Of a stretch of 9,856 nt of DNA, positions 1 to 5,592 are shown in pieces. Source of the DNA: Bacillota bacterium (GTDB taxonomy: Bacteria; Bacillota; Limnochordia; JAAZLZ01); the NCBI GenBank assembly GCA_012799075.1, contig JAAZLZ010000231.1:1-9856 (forward strand), written 5' to 3'. How positions within the stretch are numbered: position 1 is the stretch's first letter; every line of letters begins with the position of its first letter. The notes under the pieces were generated by a model. That model saw only the letters and a list, made by a program, of their open reading frames with translations. It did no database searches and was not told the origin of the DNA. The position numbers and the translations under genes were made by a program.

Positions 1-241
1 CAATAATGCATTCCCCGGGGCGAAATAGCTGCACTAGGTCAACGAACTCCCCCTCAAGGCCCCGGATAACCACTAGTCGGACAACTTCATCGGCAATAAG
101 CAAGCACGCTATTCCCCGCTTGGCAGCGCCCCGGGCTAGAGTGATCATCTTAATAGCTAGATGAGAACTTCCATGATAATAAGTGTAGTAGTGGCCATGT
201 AAGGGGATATTACCCGTAGTGAGGTCTTCGAGAAGCCGCAT
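1..241 (-). CDS. N-terminal part of an unidentified protein, possibly MEDS-domain (cut by window edge)
   Basis: An open frame of 80 codons runs from an ATG at 241 off the left edge of the window. It is preceded by a strong Shine-Dalgarno, AAGGGAGGG, eight bases upstream, which supports this start. The visible protein opens MRLLEDLTTGNIPLHGHYY and then reads HLAIKMITLARGAAKRGIACLLIAD. The pattern of a His-aromatic segment, a helix, and 'a group of Ala/Gly then a hydrophobic strand ending in D' resembles the MEDS (DcmR-type sensory) domain, a RecA/KaiC-like fold found in many clostridial signalling proteins. That assignment is an inference from pattern and is weak; the catalytic or diagnostic part lies outside the window. 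The gene follows the terminator of the thr operon and has a 181-bp upstream gap, so it is probably transcribed on its own. No clear promoter was recognised. Confidence 0.6.
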   Translation of the reverse strand, partial: MRLLEDLTTGNIPLHGHYYTYYHGSSHLAIKMITLARGAAKRGIACLLIADEVVRLVVIRGLEGEFVDLVQLFRPGECII

Positions 242-309
242 AGTCTACACCCTCCCTTCACATGGGTTGACAACTGACGGCTTCATCCCAGTATTGTCTA
301 AGGGCGCAA

Positions 310-338
310 GACCACCTGGTCGAGATACTATTTGTATT
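310..338. repeat. Two adjacent short inverted repeats upstream of the left-edge gene
   Basis: GACCACCTGGTC at 310-321 has 5-bp arms around CC, and ATAC-tattt-GTAT at 325-337 has 4-bp arms. They lie 70 to 100 bp upstream of the ATG at 241, where a regulator-binding site could sit. The arms are short, so chance is a real alternative. Confidence 0.25.
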
Positions 339-365
339 CTTTGCCAGGGAAGATTTTCCTGCTTC

Positions 366-396
366 AAAAAAGAGGAGATGGAATCCACCCATCTCC
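366..396 (-). terminator. Rho-independent terminator of the hom-thrC-thrB-lysC operon
   Basis: Read on the minus strand, an 8-bp perfect stem GGAGATGG / CCATCTCC encloses a 7-base loop and is followed by TCTTTTTT. It lies about 27 bp past the lysC stop codon, exactly where the operon should end. The opposite strand has no T-tract after the stem, so it acts in one direction only. Confidence 0.92.
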
Positions 397-422
397 CCTT
401 CCTACCCGTATGTAGAGTTCTA

Positions 423-1649
423 TTAGCCTACATGGAGTTCAAATTCCTTGTGAACGGCTTGAACGGCCGGCACAACTAAAGACGCATCAATCAAACAGGA
501 AACCTTGATCTCCGAAGTGCTAATGACCTGGATATTGATTTTCTCGTTGGCCAAAGCTTGGAACATCCGCGCAGCTACCCCCGGATTGCTGACCATGCCA
601 GCGCCGACGATGGATACCTTAGCCACCTCTGTATTAACAATCACCCGTTCGCCACCGAGCTCCTTGCAGACCCGCTCGACAATTTCTTTCGTCGAAGCCA
701 TCTCATCTTTGCTCACGGTGAAGAGCATGTCGGTCCGTCCGGTCCTTTTGTTTGTCTGGACGATCATGTCGACGTTGATTCCGTCGTCGGCAAGGGATGA
801 AAAGATCTTAGCAGCTACCCCCGGCTTGTCAGGTACATCAACCACCACAAACTTGGCCACGTTGGTATCATGGGTTACGCCAGTAACCACCACTTCCTTC
901 TCCAAACCCTCTTCCCCCCTAATAATGGTGCCTGGTTCATCCTTAGAGCTAGCTCGCACATGAATGGGAATGCCGTATTGGGCGGCTACTTCCACTGCCC
1001 GGGGCTGCATGACCCCTGCCCCCAGCCGGGCCATCTCCAACATCTCACCGTAGGATATTTGCTCTAGCTTCCTTGCCTGGGGCACAACCCGGGGATCCGC
1101 GGTGTAAACACCGTCCACATCGGTATAAATCTCACAGACCTTGGCCTTCAGTACCGCGGCTAAGGCTACCGCGGTGGTATCAGAGCCGCCTCTGCCCAAG
1201 GTGGTGATGTCATTAAGGCTAGTGATTCCCTGGAAGCCGGCGACAACCACGATTTTCCCTTGGCTAAGCTCCTCTTGGATCCTGTTGGCCTGAATTTCCA
1301 AAATGCGAGCCTTAGTATGCTTATCATCGGTAATAATGCCGCACTGGGCGCCCGTCAAAGAGATGACCGGCTCTCCTAAAGAGTCAACGGCCATCGCCAA
1401 CAGGGAGATTGAGACTTGCTCCCCGGTGGACAGCAGCATGTCCATCTCCCGACGAGGAGGTCGGTTGGTAATCTGACGGGCCAATTCGATCAACTCATCG
1501 GTAGTATCACCCAAGGCTGAGACTACGACAACTACGTCGTAGCCCCGTTTCTTAGCCGCCACGATGCGCCGGGCCACGGCCCTGATCTTGTCTGGATTGG
1601 CGACGGAGCTGCCTCCGTACTTTTGCACTAAAATCTTGTTTTCTCCCAT
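423..1649 (-). CDS. lysC: Aspartate kinase (aspartokinase), lysine-sensitive type
   Basis: Cytoplasmic enzyme that phosphorylates L-aspartate with ATP to 4-phospho-L-aspartate, the first step toward lysine, threonine and methionine. At 408 residues it matches the usual length of monofunctional LysC. The amino-acid kinase domain fills residues 1 to about 240, with KYGGSS at 10-15, the loop TLGRGGSDTT near 150, and YTDVDGVYTADPR after it. Two ACT domains follow: FVVVDVPDKPGVAAKIFSSL and VSIVGAGMVSNPGVAARMF, which bind the feedback amino acid in this family. The ATG at 1649 lies 9 bp after the thrB stop, with GGAG and AGGA sequences in the end of thrB as ribosome-binding site. It is the last gene of the thr operon, an arrangement that ties aspartate entry to threonine synthesis. 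A possible internal start for a separate regulatory subunit is listed separately. The effector (lysine, threonine or both) cannot be read from sequence alone. Confidence 0.96.
   Translation of the reverse strand: MGENKILVQKYGGSSVANPDKIRAVARRIVAAKKRGYDVVVVVSALGDTTDELIELARQITNRPPRREMDMLLSTGEQVSISLLAMAVDSLGEPVISLTGAQCGIITDDKHTKARILEIQANRIQEELSQGKIVVVAGFQGITSLNDITTLGRGGSDTTAVALAAVLKAKVCEIYTDVDGVYTADPRVVPQARKLEQISYGEMLEMARLGAGVMQPRAVEVAAQYGIPIHVRASSKDEPGTIIRGEEGLEKEVVVTGVTHDTNVAKFVVVDVPDKPGVAAKIFSSLADDGINVDMIVQTNKRTGRTDMLFTVSKDEMASTKEIVERVCKELGGERVIVNTEVAKVSIVGAGMVSNPGVAARMFQALANEKINIQVISTSEIKVSCLIDASLVVPAVQAVHKEFELHVG
903..920 (-). promoter_or_regulatory. Candidate internal ribosome-binding site and TTG start for an aspartokinase beta subunit
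   Basis: Within lysC, AGGGGGG (920-914) stands eight bases before an in-frame TTG codon (905-903, codon 249). Initiation there would give a 160-residue protein consisting of just the two ACT domains and ending at the lysC stop. In Bacillus subtilis and Corynebacterium, lysC makes such a beta subunit from an internal start near codon 246-250. The match in position is good; the purine run also encodes an ordinary RGEEG linker, so it could be coincidental. Confidence 0.5.
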
Positions 1650-1658
1650 CCGGTTCAG

Positions 1659-2576
1659 TCATCCTTTCTCCTCGAACTGAGATAACGCCCCGTGGGAGGA
1701 GGGCTTTGTCCAAATGACATCACTTGGGACCCCATGGGCGGCAAAGGCCCCAGCCATAGCCTCACCCAGTCTCGAGTCATTTTGCAGGCTCAACGCCATC
1801 ACCGTAGGGCCAGCCCCGCTGAGGGCAACACCGAGGGCTCCGGCCCTTTTGGCCGCTGCAAACACCTCCTCCATCCCAGGCACCAGGTTTTGTCGATAGG
1901 GCTGATGCAATCTGTCTTCCATAGCAAAAGACAGGCCGTCAAAGGACCCTTTTCCCAGGGCACAGGCGAGAAACGCCGCCCGACCCACGTTGAAGACGGC
2001 ATCCTCCAAGGCCACTTGTCGAGGGAGAGCAGCCCGGGCAGCAGCCGTACTCAAATGGAATCGAGGTACAACCAAGGCCACATGAAGTTCGGCCGGTGGA
2101 CAAATCCTTTGGGTCCATAACCGACCATCATTCTCAAAGGAAACGACTATCCCTCCAAGGCAGGCCGGCGCCACATTATCAGGATGCCCTTCCAACAAAC
2201 TGGCCATGGCCAGAATCTCATCATTGCAGAAAACTCTATTTAACAGGGCATTAGCCCCTACCAAGCCCGCGACAATGGCCGTCGCACTGCTCCCCAGGCC
2301 TCGGGCTAAGGGAATCCGATTGGATATCTTAGCTTTGAGACCTTTGACAGCAATTCCCGCGCGATCAAAAAGAAAACGGGCACTTCGCAAAACTAAATTA
2401 GTCTCATCCCCGGGCAGGTCATCGGAGCCCTCACCAGCTATTTCCGCCGTCCAGGATTCATCCTTTGTCAGCTCCAATTCAAAGTCATTGTAAACCCCTA
2501 AGGCCATCCCCACAGCGTCAAATCCAGAACCAAGATTAGCCGTTGTAGCCGGAACCCTGACAAAGACCCGTTCCAT
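1659..2576 (-). CDS. thrB: Homoserine kinase
   Basis: Transfers phosphate from ATP to L-homoserine, giving O-phospho-L-homoserine, the substrate of threonine synthase. The 305-residue protein has the hallmarks of the GHMP kinase family: motif 1 VPATTANLGSGFDAVG at residues 8-23, the glycine-rich ATP loop PLARGLGSSATA at 89-100, and the C-terminal motif GVALSGAGPTVMAL near residue 250. The length is typical for bacterial ThrB. The ATG at 2576 is preceded by GAGGAAG with seven-base spacing. That site lies in the 15-bp gap after the thrC stop. The next gene, lysC, begins 9 bp downstream. The close packing with thrC and hom makes one transcript very likely and removes doubt between homoserine kinase and other GHMP kinases such as mevalonate kinase. 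Confidence 0.96.
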   Translation of the reverse strand: MERVFVRVPATTANLGSGFDAVGMALGVYNDFELELTKDESWTAEIAGEGSDDLPGDETNLVLRSARFLFDRAGIAVKGLKAKISNRIPLARGLGSSATAIVAGLVGANALLNRVFCNDEILAMASLLEGHPDNVAPACLGGIVVSFENDGRLWTQRICPPAELHVALVVPRFHLSTAAARAALPRQVALEDAVFNVGRAAFLACALGKGSFDGLSFAMEDRLHQPYRQNLVPGMEEVFAAAKRAGALGVALSGAGPTVMALSLQNDSRLGEAMAGAFAAHGVPSDVIWTKPSSHGALSQFEEKG

Positions 2577-2591
2577 GCATCATCTTCCTCA

Positions 2592-3653
2592 CTAACGCAA
2601 ATTCTTGAGGGCCCTCCGGACCTCCTTGGCATTCTCAACATAAACCACCGTAGAGGGCTGAGCAATTGCCGCCCGATATCCATCCTTCAAGCCATGTCCG
2701 GTAGCCAACAAGCCGACGTTCTCCCCAGGCTTGAAGAATCCTTGTCGGGACAGCTTGACTAGTCCCGCCAAAGCCGACGCTCCCGACGGGTCAAGGAAAA
2801 TGCCCTCCAACCCGGCGACCAACTGGTAGGCTGCTACGATTTCATCATCAGTGACTTTTTCCATCAGTCCTCCGGACTCCTCGACAGCATCAAGGGCTCC
2901 CTGCCAATTGGAAGGACGACCGATCCGGATAGCCGTAGCCAGGGTCTGGGGCTTGGCAATCGGCTGTCCGTCAATCAAAGGGGCAGCTCCAGTCCCTTGG
3001 AAGCCAAGCATTCTTGGTAGACGGTTCTTGGCGTACTCTTTGAAGCCCTGCCATAAGGCCGTGATGTTCCCCCCATCACCCACAGGCAATGCTACATACG
3101 TCGGAGGCTGTCCCAATTGATCACAAATCTCGAAGGCGGCGGTCTTTTGACCGTGCATGGCGTAAGGATTAAGGGAATTGACCAAGACAAGGCGATCGTC
3201 CGCCGCGATCTCTTGGGCAATGGCCGTGCAATCATCATAACTGCCCCGGATAGCAAATACATGGGCGCCATGGACCTGGGTTTGGGCCATTTGGCCGGTG
3301 ATAACCACCTCTTCCGGAGCCAGGGCAAAACACTTCAGGCCGGCCCTAGCCGCATAGGCGGCTGCGGAAGCAGAAGCATTGCCGAGGGAGGGGCAAATCA
3401 CTCCGATAGCATGTTCCTCCAAGGCTTTGCTCACCATCAACGTCATTCCCCGGTCCTTAAAAGACCCTGTCGGATTGAGGGCATCATTCTTGATGAATAG
3501 CTCGGCCCTCAAACCCACTTGCCTGGCCAATCGCTGGGCACATACCAGGGGCGTATTGCCTTCCAACAAGGTTACCACCGGCATCTCCTTCGTCACAGGC
3601 AAGTACTGTCCATACTTGCCTATGATGCCAGGCCACGGTTCACCATGCTTCAT
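2592..3653 (-). CDS. thrC: Threonine synthase, with unusual active-site motif residues
   Basis: PLP-dependent lyase that converts O-phosphohomoserine to L-threonine. It has 353 residues, the short class of ThrC. Seen in order: EGNTPL at 31-36, NPTGSFKDRG at 60-69 with the PLP lysine K66, NSLNPYAMHGQKTAAFE, the cofactor phosphate loop LPVGDGGNIT, TAIRIGRPSNW, and ATGHGLKD near the end. The start at 3653 is chosen because its ATG overlaps the hom stop as ATGA, a standard coupling arrangement, with GGAGGGAG upstream. An open frame continues 27 codons further upstream but lies within hom. Odd points: the usual STGNTS substrate/PLP motif reads SLGNAS at 89-94, and the residues before NPTGSFKD read KNDAL, where KYEGL or KVEGL is common. 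The operon context and other motifs still favour ThrC. Confidence 0.93.
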   Translation of the reverse strand: MKHGEPWPGIIGKYGQYLPVTKEMPVVTLLEGNTPLVCAQRLARQVGLRAELFIKNDALNPTGSFKDRGMTLMVSKALEEHAIGVICPSLGNASASAAAYAARAGLKCFALAPEEVVITGQMAQTQVHGAHVFAIRGSYDDCTAIAQEIAADDRLVLVNSLNPYAMHGQKTAAFEICDQLGQPPTYVALPVGDGGNITALWQGFKEYAKNRLPRMLGFQGTGAAPLIDGQPIAKPQTLATAIRIGRPSNWQGALDAVEESGGLMEKVTDDEIVAAYQLVAGLEGIFLDPSGASALAGLVKLSRQGFFKPGENVGLLATGHGLKDGYRAAIAQPSTVVYVENAKEVRRALKNLR

Positions 3654-4951
3654 CGACGAGGTTCTCCCTCCACCCTGATCGTATTGGTAATCTCCCGGAC
3701 AAAGGAAAGACGAGCAATTCGGTTCAAGGCACAAGCCATATTGGCATCCATTACCTCATGGGTGACAAACACCAAACTCACCGGGTCTTCCCCTTTGCCC
3801 TTCTGGATGACCGACTCGATGCTAACGTCATTTTCACCGAAGCAGGAGGCAATGCCCGCCAATACCCCGGGCCGATCCACCACCAACATCCGCACATAGT
3901 ATCTAGACGTTGTCTGTCCGATGGGAATGATGGGCTTATCCTGCCGCATCATTTTGACCCGGCCGTTAACCTTGCTTTGCAGGTTGCGTACGGCATCGAT
4001 GATATCGCCGACAACGGCGCTCCCCGTAGGCATCTCCCCCGCACCGCGCCCATAAAACATCAAATCGCCAACGGCGTCCCCTTGGACAAAAACAGCATTG
4101 AAAACGCCCTGCACCGCCGCGAGGGGATGATGGGTGGGGACAAAGGTGGGATGCACCCGGACTTCAATGCCGTCAGGTCTTTCCTTGCCGATGGCCAGCA
4201 GCTTGACCACATAGCCGAGTTCCCGGGCCGACTCAATATCGGCAGGAGTGATGGCCCTAATTCCCTCCACATAGACCTGTTCCAAGGGAATCCGGGCATC
4301 AAAGGCAAGGGATGCTAGAATCGACAGCTTGTATGCTGCGTCTAACCCATCCACATCAGAAGAAGGATCAGCTTCCGCGTATCCTAGATTTTGCGCTTGT
4401 TCGAGCACCTCATCGAAAGGCGCTCTCTCATCGGTCATTTTCGTCAAGACATAATTGGTCGTACCGTTGATGATCCCCATCACAGTATGAAGGCGGTTGG
4501 CAGTGAGTCCTTCCTTCAAAGGCATGATCAGGGGTATGCCCCCCCCTACACTGCCTTCAAAATAGACATCGGTCTTGTTCGCTGCGGCAGTGGCGAAAAT
4601 CTCATCGCCGACCTTCGCTAGAACCTCTTTGTTCGCGGTAACCACATGTTTTCCGGCAGATAGGGCCTGAAGGATATAGTCCCGGGCAGGTTCCACCCCG
4701 CCCATTACTTCTACGACGATGTCAATCTCAGGGTCTTGCAGAATCAAACTAGGATCCGTTGTCAACGTATCAGCCGGCAGTTCGACACCCCGTTCCTTCC
4801 CGGGGTCTCGGACCAACACCCGCTTCACATGCAACTCCGCCCCTACACGCCGGGCGATTTGTTGTCCATTTCGCTGAATGATCTTCACAACCCCGCTGCC
4901 CACCGTCCCTAGCCCCAGCAAGCCTATGGAAATCCTTTTCAAGCGCACCAC
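3650..4951 (-). CDS. hom: Homoserine dehydrogenase with C-terminal ACT domain
   Basis: Reduces L-aspartate 4-semialdehyde to L-homoserine with NAD(P)H, the branch point toward threonine and methionine. The N-terminal Rossmann fold shows GLLGLGTVGSGVV near residues 10-22. The catalytic domain contains VTANKEVLA, GIINGTTNYVL, EADPSSDVDGLDAAYKL with the catalytic lysine region, and YGRGAGEMPTGSAVVGD. A C-terminal ACT domain starts at VRMLVVDRPGVLAGIASCF and is the usual site of threonine feedback. The length of about 430 residues is normal. Three starts are possible: GTG at 4951, GTG at 4948, and TTG at 4942, which has AGAGGTG just upstream and would begin MKRISIGLLG. I keep the longest, but the TTG is about equally likely. 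First gene of the operon; it overlaps thrC by four bases. Confidence 0.96.
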   Translation of the reverse strand: MVRLKRISIGLLGLGTVGSGVVKIIQRNGQQIARRVGAELHVKRVLVRDPGKERGVELPADTLTTDPSLILQDPEIDIVVEVMGGVEPARDYILQALSAGKHVVTANKEVLAKVGDEIFATAAANKTDVYFEGSVGGGIPLIMPLKEGLTANRLHTVMGIINGTTNYVLTKMTDERAPFDEVLEQAQNLGYAEADPSSDVDGLDAAYKLSILASLAFDARIPLEQVYVEGIRAITPADIESARELGYVVKLLAIGKERPDGIEVRVHPTFVPTHHPLAAVQGVFNAVFVQGDAVGDLMFYGRGAGEMPTGSAVVGDIIDAVRNLQSKVNGRVKMMRQDKPIIPIGQTTSRYYVRMLVVDRPGVLAGIASCFGENDVSIESVIQKGKGEDPVSLVFVTHEVMDANMACALNRIARLSFVREITNTIRVEGEPRR

Positions 4952-4990
4952 CTCTGTGCCTCGGTAATAAACATACCGTTTGCTTGTATC

Positions 4991-5019
4991 ATTATATCAT
5001 CAGTCAACTGTGAAAGAAA
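4991..5019 (-). promoter_or_regulatory. Sigma-A-type promoter with extended -10 for the hom-thrC-thrB-lysC operon
   Basis: On the minus strand, TGATATAAT (4999-4991) is a perfect extended -10 element. The best -35 at 17 bp is the poor match TTTCTT (5019-5014), as is common when the -10 is extended. The predicted start near 4984 leaves a leader of only about 33 to 42 bases, too short for a T-box or attenuator. The spacer holds CAGT-TG-ACTG (5010-5001), a small inverted repeat that could be an operator. The TTGACT within it is too close to the -10 to be its -35. Confidence 0.72.
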
Positions 5020-5117
5020 CCCCAAAACAGAGCTCTAATGGAGATGTACGCCGTTCTAGCGAGGATAGCCCTTGTTAGGGACCCGATGCGACGAGACCAA
5101 CATGCCTAGAAAGGCTG

Positions 5118-5151
5118 TGGGGCATGCAGACGAGTCTGTCCACATGCCCCA
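5118..5151 (-). other. Strong hairpin downstream of hup, possible terminator or RNA-stabilising stem
   Basis: TGGGGCATG (5118-5126) pairs perfectly over 9 bp with CATGCCCCA (5143-5151), and the loop contains a second stem CAGA/TCTG. The hairpin starts about 26 bp after the hup stop. On the minus strand only CAGCCTTTCTAGG follows, so it lacks a proper T-tract, and it may mark the hup 3' end without being a classical terminator. CATGCC at 5101-5106 can compete for the GGCATG arm (5121-5126), giving an alternative fold. Confidence 0.5.
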
Positions 5152-5177
5152 GAAAATACGGAGGGCGGCTTGTCCAA

Positions 5178-5450
5178 CTACTGCACAGCCTCTTTAAGGG
5201 ACTTGCCCGCTCTAAAGACAGGCATATTGCGGGCCTCGATGTCAATCGTCTCACCGGTCTGGGGATTCCTGCCCGTGCGAGCAGCCCGATGGCGAACTTC
5301 AAAGGTACCAAACCCGACCAACTGAACCTTATCCCCCTGGGCTAAGGCCTCCATAATCGTGTTGAACACCGCATCTACCACGCGACCGGCATCCTTCTTA
5401 GTTATTGCCGCCTTCTCAGCGACAGAGTCTATAAGATCTCCTTTGGTCAT
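5178..5450 (-). CDS. hup: HU-family DNA-binding protein
   Basis: Small histone-like protein that binds and bends DNA as a dimer and compacts the nucleoid. It has exactly 90 residues, the standard HU length. The N-terminal helices MTKGDLIDSVAEKAAITKK are followed by VQLVGFGTFEVRHRAARTGRNPQTGE. The arm contains the RNPQTG tip with the proline that intercalates into DNA in this family, and the end is PVFRAGKSLKEAV. The ATG at 5450 is preceded by AAAGGGGGTGA, a very strong ribosome-binding site, in keeping with an abundant protein. It follows spoIVA at 142 bp, as hbs follows spoIVA in Bacillus subtilis. The gap and intervening hairpins suggest its own transcript, but I could not identify a convincing promoter. 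HU rather than IHF is favoured by the organism type. Confidence 0.97.
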   Translation of the reverse strand: MTKGDLIDSVAEKAAITKKDAGRVVDAVFNTIMEALAQGDKVQLVGFGTFEVRHRAARTGRNPQTGETIDIEARNMPVFRAGKSLKEAVQ

Positions 5451-5513
5451 CGTGTCACCCCCTTTCAGGCAACTTTTCAGTCGTAGCTTGTCCCGTCGTT
5501 TGGAGCTTTATGA

Positions 5514-5552
5514 CCCTGTCGTCCCCGAAACCCCGACAAACAGGGCCTTTTT
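5514..5552 (+). terminator. Terminator-like hairpin pointing rightward, between hup and spoIVA
   Basis: On the plus strand, CCCTGT (5514-5519) pairs with ACAGGG (5540-5545), with a further GTC/GAC inner stem, and CCTTTTT follows. This is a plausible rho-independent terminator, but it points against all recognised genes and would stop antisense transcripts entering the spoIVA 3' end. Read leftward it is a hairpin preceded by A residues and not followed by T residues, so it would not terminate spoIVA by the classical mechanism. Confidence 0.5.
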
Positions 5553-5557
5553 CATAC

Positions 5558-5591
5558 CTGGGCCGGCCAGGCCCACCACCCGGCCAGGCCC
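5558..5591. repeat. 12-bp GC-rich direct repeat and hairpin at the spoIVA 3' end
   Basis: CCGGCCAGGCCC occurs at 5563-5574 and again at 5580-5591, a 17-bp period, beginning right after the spoIVA stop codon. On the minus strand the distal copy can fold as TGGGCC-TGGCC-GGCCCA. No T-tract follows. It may protect the spoIVA mRNA end or be a slippage duplication. Confidence 0.6.
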
Positions 5592-5592
5592 G

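Noticed and set aside
3654..3734. 27-codon upstream extension of the thrC frame
   Set aside because: It lies within the hom 3' end, and the ATGA overlap at 3650-3653 is the better start.
5003..5008. TTGACT as the -35 of the hom promoter
   Set aside because: It is only six bases from the TATAAT, and no -10 match lies at 16-18 bases downstream of it.
4952..5177. T-box or threonine attenuator leader before hom
   Set aside because: The promoter lies at 4991-4999, leaving too short a leader; no T-box motif and no leader peptide rich in Thr or Ile codons was seen.
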